Positions 8,421 through 17,863 of a stretch of 64,000 nt of DNA are shown here, piece by piece (the stretch's first letter is position 1; the number at the start of each line of letters is the position of its first letter). This DNA comes from Roseateles sp. (GTDB lineage Bacteria > Pseudomonadota > Gammaproteobacteria > Burkholderiales > Burkholderiaceae_C). The translations under genes and the position numbers were made by a program. The notes beneath the pieces were generated by a model. That model was not told where the DNA came from. It ran no database searches and was given only the letters and a program-made list of their open reading frames with translations. The stretch is from the NCBI GenBank assembly GCA_019234295.1, contig JAFALK010000017.1, positions 1 to 64,000 of the forward strand. The letters run 5' to 3'.

Positions 8421-8455
8421 CGCGCCATTGGCGCGCCAGCCTGACCTCAGGCTGG
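8421..8455. promoter_or_regulatory. Two abutting perfect inverted repeats upstream of the kfrA-like gene
   Basis: CGCGCCA (8421-8427) and TGGCGCG (8429-8435) pair perfectly around one base. Immediately next to them CCAGCCTGA (8436-8444) and TCAGGCTGG (8447-8455) pair perfectly around two bases. There is no T-run on either strand, which argues against a simple intrinsic terminator for the upstream phosphoesterase gene. Operator sites for the KfrA-like protein are a plausible role, by inference from autoregulation of plasmid KfrA. Confidence 0.45.
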
Positions 8456-8510
8456 ACAAGGAGGTTAGGCGACCGTCCGGCGGGATTTCATAAATGCGCC
8501 GAGAAGGCGC

Positions 8511-9326
8511 TCAGGCGGCCTCGCCGACCGCTTCCTCGACTGGCTCGGACGCCAGCTGAACCGCCGGACGCTGCAGCCAGCCCTTGGCAAAGTCGATGAT
8601 CTCCAGCCGCCCGTCATGATGCTCGACCAGGGCCGTAAGGCTCTCCACCCAGTCGCCGTCGTTGCAATAGAGCACACCGTCGATCACGCGCATCTCGGCG
8701 TGGTGGATATGGCCGCAGACCACGCCGTCGACGCCACGCTTCCTGGCCTCCCGGGCCACCGCGCATTCGAAGTCAGACACGAAGCTCACCGCGCGCTTGA
8801 CCTTGAGCTTCAGGTAGCGAGACAGGCTCCAGTACGGCAAGCCCAGGCGCGCACGCGCGCTGTTGAGCCAACGGTTGAGCTTGAGGGTGAGCTCATAGGC
8901 CTGGTCGCCCAGATAGGCCAGCCACTTGGCGTACTGGATCACGCCGTCGAAGAGGTCGCCGTGCGTGATCCAGAGCTTGCGGCCGTCCACGGTGGTGTGG
9001 ATGTATTCGTCCACCACATCCACGCCGCCGAAGTTGTGATGCACGTACTTGCGCGCGAACTCGTCGTGGTTGCCGGGCACGAAGATCACGCTGCAGCCCT
9101 TGCGCGCCTTGCGCAGCAGCTTCTGCACGACGTCGTTATGCGCTTGCGGCCAGTACCAGCTGCGGCGCAGCTGCCAGCCGTCGATGATGTCGCCGACCAG
9201 GTAGATCCGCTCGCACTCGGTGTCCTTCAGGAAGGTCAGCAAGGCTTCGGCCTGGCAGCCGGGTGTTCCGAGGTGGATGTCGGAGATCCACACGGTGCGC
9301 ACATCGAGCTGGGGGTTGGCATCCAT
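8511..9326 (-). CDS. UDP-2,3-diacylglucosamine diphosphatase-type metallophosphoesterase (LpxH family)
   Basis: A 271-residue calcineurin-like phosphoesterase. All metal-binding blocks are visible in order: DIHLG (~residue 16), GDIIDGW (~46), PGNHDEF (~84), THGDLFD (~120) and CGHIHHAEM (~204). In the LpxH family these enzymes remove UMP from UDP-2,3-diacylglucosamine during lipid A synthesis at the inner membrane. The sequence is longer than E. coli LpxH (240) and belongs to the LpxH-like group whose exact substrate is often not proven, so the gene symbol is left open. It diverges from the AlkX-like gene with a 49-bp gap. Confidence 0.85.
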   Translation of the reverse strand: MDANPQLDVRTVWISDIHLGTPGCQAEALLTFLKDTECERIYLVGDIIDGWQLRRSWYWPQAHNDVVQKLLRKARKGCSVIFVPGNHDEFARKYVHHNFGGVDVVDEYIHTTVDGRKLWITHGDLFDGVIQYAKWLAYLGDQAYELTLKLNRWLNSARARLGLPYWSLSRYLKLKVKRAVSFVSDFECAVAREARKRGVDGVVCGHIHHAEMRVIDGVLYCNDGDWVESLTALVEHHDGRLEIIDFAKGWLQRPAVQLASEPVEEAVGEAA

Positions 9327-9375
9327 GAGTGGTCATGCTGACAAGACTCGATGACGCCTCCATGAAAATGGCGGC

Positions 9376-10473
9376 ATGCCCGCCCTGACCATCGACCAGC
9401 TCCGCCGCTACGCCATCTCGCGCAGCCTCTTCAAGCCAACCACCCTGCCCGGCGCCATCAAGAAGCTCGGCTTCGTGCAGGCCGACCCCATGCGAGCGCC
9501 GGCCCGCGCGCAGGACCTGATCCTGCGCCACCGCGTCAAGGACTATTGCGCCGGCGATCTCGAGGCACGCTATGCGCGGCTGCACGTCGAGGAAGACTGC
9601 TTCGTCAACTACGGCTTCATGCCCAGGGACTGGCTGCCCCTGCTGCACCCGCGCACCGCCGCGCACACCTGGGACGCCAAGAAGCGCGAGCACGCAGACG
9701 CCCTGCTGGCAGCGGTGCGCGAGCGCGGTCCCACCAATCCCAAGTCACTGCTCGAAGAGTTCGCCCACCATGGCCGCATACCCGGCTACTGGGGCGGCGA
9801 GCTGAACCTGAGCACGCAGCTACTCGACGGTCTGCACTACCGCGGCCAGTTGCGGGTGAAGCGCCGCGACTCAGGCACACGCGTCTATGAAGCTGTCGTA
9901 CACCCGCCACAGGACGAAAGCCCAGCCGCACGCTGCGCGCGCGCCCAAGCCCTGATCGATCGCGTGATCCGGCTCTACGCGCCCCTGCCGGCGCCCAGCC
10001 TGGGCTACCTCACGACCTTGCTGCGCCTGGGGGCGCCCCACCTGCGCGCAGAAACCCGCGCCGCCTGCAAGTCGGCTCGCGAGCGCCATGCCCATACCGT
10101 GGTCGATGGCCAGACCTGGTTCTGGCCGCTCGACGAAAAGCCCGCCAGCAAGCGCCACGCGCCCGACAATCGGCTGCGCCTGCTCGCGCCCTTCGATCCC
10201 GTTGTCTGGGATCGCCGCCGCTTCGAACTCTTCTGGGGCTGGGCCTACCGCTTCGAGGCTTACACACCCGCCGCTCGCCGGACCATGGGCCACTACGCCC
10301 TGCCCATCCTCTGGGGCGAAGACATCCGCGGCTGGGCCAATCTGCGCGTGGACAAGGGGCGGCTGCATTGCGAGACTGGCTTCGTTGACGGGAACAAGCC
10401 CAAGGGCTCGGCGTTCAAGGCGGCGCTGGAGGAGGAGCTCCACGGCATGCAGGTTTTTTTGGGACTGGACTGA
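9376..10473 (+). CDS. AlkX/YcaQ-type winged-helix DNA glycosylase (HTH_42 family)
   Basis: A 365-residue member of the HTH_42 winged-helix family, whose characterised members (YcaQ/AlkX, AlkZ) excise alkylated bases and unhook interstrand crosslinks. The N-terminus 'LRRYAISRSLF' and 'GFVQADPMRAPARAQDLIL' match the family; the catalytic Q-phi-D motif appears as QAD at residues 35-37, which places it with the AlkX (QxD) rather than the AlkZ (QxQ) branch. The C-terminal 'LLAPFDPVVWDRRRFELFWGW' block is also typical. One base separates its stop from the next start, so the DUF5329 gene is translationally linked. Confidence 0.85.
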   Translation: MPALTIDQLRRYAISRSLFKPTTLPGAIKKLGFVQADPMRAPARAQDLILRHRVKDYCAGDLEARYARLHVEEDCFVNYGFMPRDWLPLLHPRTAAHTWDAKKREHADALLAAVRERGPTNPKSLLEEFAHHGRIPGYWGGELNLSTQLLDGLHYRGQLRVKRRDSGTRVYEAVVHPPQDESPAARCARAQALIDRVIRLYAPLPAPSLGYLTTLLRLGAPHLRAETRAACKSARERHAHTVVDGQTWFWPLDEKPASKRHAPDNRLRLLAPFDPVVWDRRRFELFWGWAYRFEAYTPAARRTMGHYALPILWGEDIRGWANLRVDKGRLHCETGFVDGNKPKGSAFKAALEEELHGMQVFLGLD

Positions 10474-10474
10474 C

Positions 10475-10855
10475 ATGAAATATCAGCTGATGGCCATCGT
10501 TCTTGCCGCATGCGGCGCTTCGGTCTGCGCTGCACCGACCGCGAAACCGGTCCGCGCTGAAATCGACGCGCTCCTGACCCGCCTTCAAACCTCCGGCTGC
10601 CAGTTCAACCGCAACGGGTCCTGGTACAGCGGCGCGCAGGCCAAGGACCACCTGCTGCGCAAGCTGGCCTACTTCGAGGACAAGACCACGGTGCAAAGCG
10701 CCGAGCAGTTCATCGAGCTCGCGGCGACGAAGAGCAGCGTTTCGGGCGAGGCCTATCAGGTCAAGTGCGGGGACGAAGCGCCAGTGCAGAGCCGGCAGTG
10801 GCTGACGAGCCAGCTCATCGCCTCGCGCAGCGCTGCCAGCAAGCCGAAGCCGTGA
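10475..10855 (+). CDS. DUF5329 (YfeK-like) secreted protein
   Basis: A 126-residue protein with a signal peptide (residues 1-19, ending ...ASVCA). The mature part has the pattern 'EIDALLTRLQTSGCQFNRNGSWYSG...HLLRKLAYF' that defines DUF5329/YfeK-type periplasmic proteins; two cysteines (in SGCQF and QVKCGDE) could form a disulfide. Function is not known for the family. It follows the glycosylase gene by one base and converges on the DUF885 gene. Confidence 0.8.
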   Translation: MKYQLMAIVLAACGASVCAAPTAKPVRAEIDALLTRLQTSGCQFNRNGSWYSGAQAKDHLLRKLAYFEDKTTVQSAEQFIELAATKSSVSGEAYQVKCGDEAPVQSRQWLTSQLIASRSAASKPKP

Positions 10856-10892
10856 CGCAGCGGGCGGGGCTGCCGCCCCCCCAAGAAAAGCC

Positions 10893-12758
10893 TCAGTTGC
10901 GCTTGCCGAGCTGCCGAGCCACCCAATCGTTCACGTTGTCCTCCAGCAGTTCCATCGGCAGCGCGCCGTTCTTCAGCACGACGTCGTGGAAGGCGCTCAA
11001 GGAGAACTTTGGCCCCAGCGCGACGCGAGCCTTCTCGCGCAGCTCCATGATCTTGAGCATGCCGACCTTGTAGGCCGTGGCCTGGCCGGGCCAGACGATG
11101 TAGCGGTTGGTCTCGGTGAAGTTGTCGCGGTCGGAGCCCGCCGTGTTGGCGTGCATGTAGTCGAGCACCTGCTGGCGTGTCCAGTGCTTGGCGTGCAGGC
11201 CCGTGTCCACCACCAGGCGCACTGCGCGCAGCAGCTCGTCGGAGAGGCGACCGAAGTCTTGGTAGGGGTCGGTGTAGAAGCCGAACTCCTTGGGGAACGC
11301 CTCGGCGTACAGGGCCCAGCCCTCGTCGAAGGCCGCGAAGCCGCCGTAGCGGCGGAACTTGGGCATGCCCTGGAGTTCCTGGGCGATGGCGATCTGCATG
11401 TGGTGACCGGGGATGGCCTCGTGGTGGGCCAGGGTCTCCATCTCCCAGATCGGTAGCGCGTGCATGTCCAGCGTGTTGATGTAGTAGGCGCCGGGGCGCT
11501 TGCCGTCGGCCGAGGGCTGCTCGTAGAAGGCGCTGGCCGAACCAGCCTCGCGGAAGGGCTCGACCTTTTTGATCACCAGCTGGGCCTTGGGCAGCACGCC
11601 GAAGAACTCGGGCAGGCGCTTGCGCATGTCGTCGATCATCTGCGTGGCGCGCTCGATGTAGGCTGCCTTGCCCTCGGGCGTGCCGGGGTAGACGAACTGC
11701 GGGTCGTCGCGCATGAAGGCTAGGAAGGCGGGCAGGTCGCCCGTAAAGCCCACGCGGTCCTTGATGGCTGACATCTCGCGATGGATGCGCGCCACCTCGC
11801 GCAGGCCCAGCTCGTGCACCTCGTCCGCGCTCATCTGCGTGGTGGTCGAGGAGCGCAGCATGTAGGCGTAGAACTCGTTGCCCTCAGGCAGCTTCCACAC
11901 GCCATCGTCGTCGGTGGCCAGCTTTGCCTGCTCCTCGAACATGGCGATCAGCGCCAGGTAGGCAGGCTTGACGGAGTTCAGCAGCGCGTTGCGCCCTTGG
12001 GCCAGCAGCTTGGCGCGGACCGCGGGCTTGAGCTTCCCGAGCGCCTCGACCTTAGCCGAGAAGTCGGCCCACAGCGCGCTCTTGCCCACGCCTGGAGCGG
12101 GCGCGTCGAAGGGCTCGCCCGTGATGACCTGGCGCGAGGCCTCGATCAACAGCGGGAACACGAACTTGGGCGGCAGCACACCGATCTTCTGGCTCTCGCG
12201 CGAGCGGGCCTTGAGCTGGTCGAAGAGCTTGGGGAAGCCGTGCAACCGCGCGATGTAGGCACGCGCGTCCGCCTCGTTGTCGATCGAATGGGTGTTGATC
12301 AGGAAGGCCGGTGCATCGGCGTGCAGACCCGACATCTGGTTGAACACATAACGGTGGCGGCGCCATTTGTAGCCCTCGATCTCCTTCTCTGACTGAAAGA
12401 CGAAGAGCCGGTAGCTGATGCGGGTCTGCTCGTCGAGCTTGGCGGGGTCGATATTGGCTTTGAGCTCGGCCAGGTGCTTGACGGTGCGACCAAGTTCCTC
12501 GAGCTGGTGGGCCTCCGAGAAGTCGTCCCACTTGTCCGTGTTCTTCTTGATGCCCAAGTAGCCAGAAGCCATGGGGCTGCGCGCCACGTCCTCGTCGAAC
12601 AGGCGGTCGAAGTAGGCGTTGGCCTTGGCCGATTCACTGGCGGCGGGCTTGACGGCGATGGGCTTGGTAGTGGGCTTGGCAGTGGGCTTGGCCACCGCCG
12701 TGCCAAACGCGACCGTCAGGGCCAGCGCCAGGGCGGCGCTGCGGAGGGCTTGGTGCAT
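10893..12758 (-). CDS. DUF885 family exported protein (putative zinc peptidase)
   Basis: A 621-residue protein with a signal peptide (residues 1-23) and a short low-complexity K/P/T linker (about 24-40). The motif 'HHEAIPGHHMQIA' (about residue 440) is the hallmark of DUF885, a family with gluzincin-like HExxH-related chemistry usually annotated as peptidase; the downstream 'FDEGWALYAE' provides the third expected ligand glutamate. The substrate is unknown. Start at MHQALRS, five codons after an alternative ATG at 12773. It diverges from the ahcY riboswitch operon. Confidence 0.85.
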   Translation of the reverse strand: MHQALRSAALALALTVAFGTAVAKPTAKPTTKPIAVKPAASESAKANAYFDRLFDEDVARSPMASGYLGIKKNTDKWDDFSEAHQLEELGRTVKHLAELKANIDPAKLDEQTRISYRLFVFQSEKEIEGYKWRRHRYVFNQMSGLHADAPAFLINTHSIDNEADARAYIARLHGFPKLFDQLKARSRESQKIGVLPPKFVFPLLIEASRQVITGEPFDAPAPGVGKSALWADFSAKVEALGKLKPAVRAKLLAQGRNALLNSVKPAYLALIAMFEEQAKLATDDDGVWKLPEGNEFYAYMLRSSTTTQMSADEVHELGLREVARIHREMSAIKDRVGFTGDLPAFLAFMRDDPQFVYPGTPEGKAAYIERATQMIDDMRKRLPEFFGVLPKAQLVIKKVEPFREAGSASAFYEQPSADGKRPGAYYINTLDMHALPIWEMETLAHHEAIPGHHMQIAIAQELQGMPKFRRYGGFAAFDEGWALYAEAFPKEFGFYTDPYQDFGRLSDELLRAVRLVVDTGLHAKHWTRQQVLDYMHANTAGSDRDNFTETNRYIVWPGQATAYKVGMLKIMELREKARVALGPKFSLSAFHDVVLKNGALPMELLEDNVNDWVARQLGKRN

Positions 12759-12837
12759 GGGAAATCCTTTCATGCGCCAAATTGTCCGCAGGCTTTTCCG
12801 GCGAACCGCGCCGATTTCCTAGATAGAATCCCGGACG

Positions 12838-12954
12838 ATCCGAGGAGCGTTGCAACCTCCACACCCGCAACCGGGACGTGAGGCCAGGCTCGGAACGACC
12901 TGAATGGTTCAGGCCACTGCAACCGCGCTCACCCGCAATGTCCGTCGTGGGTGA
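12838..12954 (+). promoter_or_regulatory. S-adenosylhomocysteine (SAH) riboswitch
   Basis: The leader of ahcY contains the conserved SAH riboswitch blocks in order: CGAGGAGCGTTGCAAC (12841-12856), GCCAGGCTCGG (12883-12893) and GCAACCGCGCTCACCC (12919-12934). GAGCG (12845-12849) pairs with CGCTC (12926-12930) to make P1, and CCGAG (12840-12844) pairs with CTCGG (12889-12893) to make the pseudoknot. TCACCC (12929-12934) can alternatively pair with GGGTGA (12949-12954), a likely expression platform. In this class SAH binding turns expression on, matching the need to clear SAH. Confidence 0.93.
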
Positions 12955-13012
12955 CCGTTAGCTTTTGACTCCCCCCGCCGGCTTTGCGATCTTGAGACCC
13001 AGGAGATTTGCA

Positions 13013-14428
<1,416 letters not shown>

Positions 14429-14429
14429 C

Positions 14430-14612
14430 ATGAAGTCCCTCGTCCAGGCCAGCCTCGCCGAACGCGGGCGCGACCGGTCGCCCCCACGGGGGGGCCGCAT
14501 TGCCTGCTGGCCTGACCGCAGAGCCCACGCCTGCGCGGGCTGGCCAGGGAGCGGCCTGGCGAGCGGCCCGCACATTGCCAGCGCCGTCGTGGACGCCGTC
14601 AAGGAGCACTGA
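14430..14612 (+). CDS. Possible 60-residue small ORF between ahcY and tlyA
   Basis: An ATG one base after the ahcY stop opens a 60-codon frame ending 4 bp before the tlyA ATG; AAGGAG (14601-14606) inside its 3' end serves as the tlyA ribosome binding site. The ends are positioned as in a real operon gene, but the product (basic, rich in R, G, P and A) matches no family I recognise, the middle is unusually G/C-homopolymer-rich, and no ribosome binding site of its own is evident beyond possible translational coupling. It may simply be a spacer. Confidence 0.25.
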   Translation: MKSLVQASLAERGRDRSPPRGGRIACWPDRRAHACAGWPGSGLASGPHIASAVVDAVKEH

Positions 14613-14616
14613 GCTC

Positions 14617-15336
14617 ATGCGTGCCGATCAGCTGCTCGTCGCCAAAGGCCTGGCACCCACGCGCTCGGCCGCGCAGCGGCTCATCGAGCATGGCGCCGTG
14701 CTGGCGAACGGACGCATCCTGAGGAAGGCCGGCGAAGACCTGACCGAACATGCGGAGCTCGTCGTCACCGATGACGCCGAGCTGCGCTATGTCTCGCGCG
14801 GCGGCCTGAAGCTTGAGGGTGCGCTCAAGACCAGCGGCATCGAGGTGGCCGGCCGGCATGCGCTTGACATCGGCCAGAGCACGGGTGGCTTCACCGACGT
14901 ACTGCTCAAGGCGGGTGCCGCGCATGTGACCGGCATCGACGTGGGTCACAGCCAGCTGCACACGAGCCTGCGCGAGGACGCGCGCGTCACCGCGCTCGAG
15001 AACACGCATGTGCGCGAGTACCAGCCGGCACAGGCCTTCGAGCTGATCGTCGGCGACTTGAGCTTCATCTCCATGCTCGGCGAGCTGGAGCGCATCAGCC
15101 GGTGGCTGGCGCCTGCCGGCCAGCTGCTGTTGCTGATCAAGCCGCAGTTCGAGCTGGGCAAGAAGGCGCTGAACAAGGGCGGCCTGATCAAGGACCGCAA
15201 GCAGTACATCGAGCTGGAAGAACGCAGCCGCGCCGCCGTCGAGCCGCTCGCGCTCACGCACCGCGGCTGGTTCGAAAGCCCCGTCACCGGCGGCGACGGC
15301 AACACCGAATTCTTTCTCTGGGCACAAGCCAAATGA
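14617..15336 (+). CDS. tlyA: TlyA family rRNA 2'-O-methyltransferase
   Basis: A 239-residue protein with an N-terminal S4 RNA-binding domain (residues ~1-60, 'MRADQLLVAKGLAPTRSAAQRLI') and an FtsJ/RrmJ-type Rossmann methyltransferase domain: 'ALDIGQSTGGFTDVLL' is the SAM-binding loop and 'LIVGDLSFISM' and 'LLIKPQFE' carry the catalytic Asp and Lys. TlyA enzymes methylate ribose 2'-OH in 16S and/or 23S rRNA. AAGGAG lies 10 nt before the ATG. It sits between ahcY and metF and overlaps metF by 4 bp (ATGA), so it is part of the riboswitch-controlled methyl-cycle operon. Confidence 0.9.
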   Translation: MRADQLLVAKGLAPTRSAAQRLIEHGAVLANGRILRKAGEDLTEHAELVVTDDAELRYVSRGGLKLEGALKTSGIEVAGRHALDIGQSTGGFTDVLLKAGAAHVTGIDVGHSQLHTSLREDARVTALENTHVREYQPAQAFELIVGDLSFISMLGELERISRWLAPAGQLLLLIKPQFELGKKALNKGGLIKDRKQYIELEERSRAAVEPLALTHRGWFESPVTGGDGNTEFFLWAQAK

Positions 15337-16190
15337 ATACGCGAACCCCTGTCAGTTTCGAGTTCTTCCCCCCCAACACCCCCGTCGGTGCCGAGAAGCT
15401 GCAGACCGTGGTGCAGGAGCTGGGCCGTCTGAAGCCCGAGTATTTCAGCGTCACCTACGGCGCCGGCGGCTCCACGCGCGAGAAGACGCTGGCGGCCGTG
15501 AGCAGCATCGCCGCCGCGGGTTTCGAGGCGGCGCCGCATCTCTCCTGCATCGGCTCCACGCGCGAGAACATCGCAGAGATCTTGGCTACCTATCGCGCCC
15601 AGAACATCCGGCGCGTCGTTGCCCTGCGCGGCGATCTGCCCAGCGGCACGGCCACGGCGGGCGAGTTCCGCTACGCCAGCGAGCTCGTCACCTTCATCCG
15701 CGAGACACAAGGGTCGGACTGGCATATCGAGGTGGCGGCCTATCCTGAGTACCACCCGCAGCAGCGCTACGCAGCCAAGGATCTCCAGCATTTCGCGGCC
15801 AAGATGAAGGCTGGCGCCAGTGGCGCGATCACGCAGTTTTTCTTCAGCCCCGACGCCTACTTCCACTTCGTGAACGAGGCGCGCAAGCTCGGCGTCGAGC
15901 AGCCCATCGTGCCGGGCATCATGCCCTTCCACAACTACGCCCGCATCGCCCAGTTCGCCGCGCGTGACGGCATCGACATCCCGCGCTGGGTGGCACTGAA
16001 GATGGAAGGCTATATGGACGACGCGGCCTCGATCCGCGCCTTCGGCCTGGACGTGATCACCGCGATGTGCGAGCGCCTGATCCAAGGCGGCGTGCCCGCC
16101 CTGCATTTCTACACGCTGAACCAGTCAGGGCTGACGCTGGAGATCTGCAAGCGACTGGGGCTGAGCCAGGGCCAGGGCCTGGGCCACTGA
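15333..16190 (+). CDS. metF: 5,10-methylenetetrahydrofolate reductase
   Basis: Reduces 5,10-methylene-THF to 5-methyl-THF, the methyl donor for methionine synthase. The 285-residue TIM-barrel flavoprotein shows 'VSFEFFPPNTP' at the N-terminus with the active-site glutamate, 'VTYGAGGSTREKT', 'ALRGDLP' and 'FFFSPDAYFHFV' as in E. coli MetF. It overlaps tlyA by 4 bp and completes an ahcY-tlyA-metF operon that links SAH removal to methyl-group supply. Confidence 0.97.
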   Translation: MNTRTPVSFEFFPPNTPVGAEKLQTVVQELGRLKPEYFSVTYGAGGSTREKTLAAVSSIAAAGFEAAPHLSCIGSTRENIAEILATYRAQNIRRVVALRGDLPSGTATAGEFRYASELVTFIRETQGSDWHIEVAAYPEYHPQQRYAAKDLQHFAAKMKAGASGAITQFFFSPDAYFHFVNEARKLGVEQPIVPGIMPFHNYARIAQFAARDGIDIPRWVALKMEGYMDDAASIRAFGLDVITAMCERLIQGGVPALHFYTLNQSGLTLEICKRLGLSQGQGLGH

Positions 16191-16206
16191 GTTTCGAGGA
16201 GCCCGC

Positions 16207-16529
16207 ACGGCCTGGTTGCTGCTGTTGATCGCCGGCCTCTTCGAGGTCACTTGGGCCATCGGCCTGAAATTCACCGAGGGCTTCACCCGCTTCTGGTCCT
16301 CGGTCGGCACGCTCGCCGCCATGGCCATCAGCGTGGGCCTGCGGGGCCCGGCCATGAAGTCGCTGCCCGTGGGCACGTCCGATGCGGTCTGGGTCGGCGT
16401 CGGCGCCGTGGGCACGGCCATCCCGGGCATCGTGCTCTTTGGCGAAGCCGCCAAGCCCGGCCGGCTCATCAGAGCCTTGGGCTGATCGTGGCCGGCATCG
16501 TGGGGCTCAAGCTGGCGTCGGGGTCCTGA
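16207..16529 (+). pseudogene. sugE: Decayed sugE/gdx (SMR family guanidinium exporter)
   Basis: The reading frame encodes an SMR protein close to SugE/Gdx ('LLLIAGLFEVTWAIGLKFTEGF', 'AMKSLPVGT', 'VGVGAVGTAIPGIVLFGE'). Two lesions are visible. The expected start codon, correctly spaced after a GAGGAG ribosome binding site, reads ACG at 16207-16209 before GCC TGG TTG. In addition an extra AG in ATCAGAGCC near 16470 shifts the frame so that the conserved end 'LIVAGIVGLKL' continues in another frame. Total length is 107 codons plus 2 nt, as expected for a 2-nt insertion. The conserved Tyr of GTxYAVW is Asp. It follows metF by 16 bp. Confidence 0.8.
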
Positions 16530-16535
16530 GCTGGC

Positions 16536-17846
16536 TCAGGCCTGCGCCGAAAACGCATCGCGTGTGAGGTTCTCGGCCGCGCCCTCGGCGCGGCAGACCA
16601 CGTCGTCCTCGATGCGGATGCCCCCAAAGGGCAGCAACCGGTTGACCTTGTCCCAATCTACCGCGGCGCCCTGGGGCTTGGCGCGCAACTCCTTCAGCAG
16701 CGTGGGGATGAAGTACAGGCCCGGCTCGATGGTCACCACCATGCCGGGCGCCAGCGTGCGCGTGAGGCGCAGGTAGGGGTGGCCTTCGGGCTTGGGCGAG
16801 GGCGTGCCCTGGTCGTCGGAGATGAAGCCGGCCACGTCGTGGACCTGCAGGCCCAGCAGATGGCCGACGCCATGGGGGAAGAAGGTTGAGGTCACGCCTT
16901 CGGCCACCATCGCCTCGGCGCTCATCTTCACGATGCCCTGCCCGGCCAGGATGGCCGCGATGCGGCGATGCGTGGAGAGGTGGATCTCGCGGTAGTCCAC
17001 GCCGGCCCGCACCTCGTCAACCAGGGCCAGCTGCGCGCCCTCCATTGCGGCCAGCAGCTCGGCGAACTCCGTGTCCTGCCGTGCTACCCAGGTGCGTGTG
17101 ATGTCGGAGGCATAGCCGTTCACCGAGGCGCCGGCATCGATCAGGAAGGAGCGCGATTCGGCAGGCCGGCCGGCGTCCTGGTACTGGTAGTGCAGCACGG
17201 CGCAATGCTCGTTGAGCGCGACGATGTTGCCGTAGGGCAGGTCGCGGTCCGTGTGGCCCGAGGCGATCAGGTACGCGCGATGGATCTCGGCCTCGGACGC
17301 GCCCGCCAGGAAGGCCTTGTGCGCAGCCACGTGCGCAGGTGCGGCGCGGTGCGAGGCGGCGCGCATCTGCTCCAGCTCATAAGGTGTCTTGCAGCCTCGC
17401 GCGAAGTGCAGGATGTCGAGCAGGGCCTTGGGGTTGTTGGGAGCGAGGCCGGCCAGACCCGCGTCCGCCTCGCCGATGATGGCCAGACGCCCCGGCAGCT
17501 TGAGGTGTTCGACGGCATCGCCCGGCTCGCTGACGATGACGAGCTCCACATGTTCCACCCATTCACCGCTCGGCGCGCTCGGGGGCACGTGCCAATAGTC
17601 GTCGGGCTGGTGATAGACGACCAGCGGCTTCTTGCCCGGGCGCACGGCGATCCAGCTGTAGGGGTGCTGGGTCAGCGGCAGCCAGTGCTTGAAATGAGGA
17701 TTGGGCTGGAAGAGGTAGGGCCGGTCGTCGAGGAAGCCGTATTTCTCGACGCCGGAGGCGATCAGCAGTGCATCGAAACCGGTACGGGTCAGGGCGGATT
17801 CGGCCCTGGACTGAAGCGTGGCGATGTGTTGGGCGTAAAGGCTCAT
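16536..17846 (-). CDS. pepQ: Xaa-Pro dipeptidase
   Basis: Hydrolyses Xaa-Pro dipeptides in the cytoplasm with two Mn(II)/Zn(II). The 436-residue protein follows E. coli PepQ along its length: 'HIATLQSRAESALTRTGFDALLIASG', 'FLDDRPYLF', 'NIVALNEHCAVLHY', then the pita-bread metal ligands in 'FLIDAGASVNGYASDITRTW', 'FPHGVGHLLGLQVHDVAGF', 'GMVVTIEPGLYF' and 'GGIRIEDDVV'. Start at MSLYAQH, matching the family. Transcribed toward the sugE remnant, with the first cyclo-ligase gene 17 bp upstream on the same strand. Confidence 0.95.
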   Translation of the reverse strand: MSLYAQHIATLQSRAESALTRTGFDALLIASGVEKYGFLDDRPYLFQPNPHFKHWLPLTQHPYSWIAVRPGKKPLVVYHQPDDYWHVPPSAPSGEWVEHVELVIVSEPGDAVEHLKLPGRLAIIGEADAGLAGLAPNNPKALLDILHFARGCKTPYELEQMRAASHRAAPAHVAAHKAFLAGASEAEIHRAYLIASGHTDRDLPYGNIVALNEHCAVLHYQYQDAGRPAESRSFLIDAGASVNGYASDITRTWVARQDTEFAELLAAMEGAQLALVDEVRAGVDYREIHLSTHRRIAAILAGQGIVKMSAEAMVAEGVTSTFFPHGVGHLLGLQVHDVAGFISDDQGTPSPKPEGHPYLRLTRTLAPGMVVTIEPGLYFIPTLLKELRAKPQGAAVDWDKVNRLLPFGGIRIEDDVVCRAEGAAENLTRDAFSAQA

Positions 17847-17863
17847 GCGCGGATTGTCACCCC

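Noticed and set aside
10862-10878. GGGCGG/CCGCCC hairpin between the DUF5329 and DUF885 genes as a terminator
   Set aside because: No T-run follows on either strand; could be a weak bidirectional structure but evidence is insufficient.
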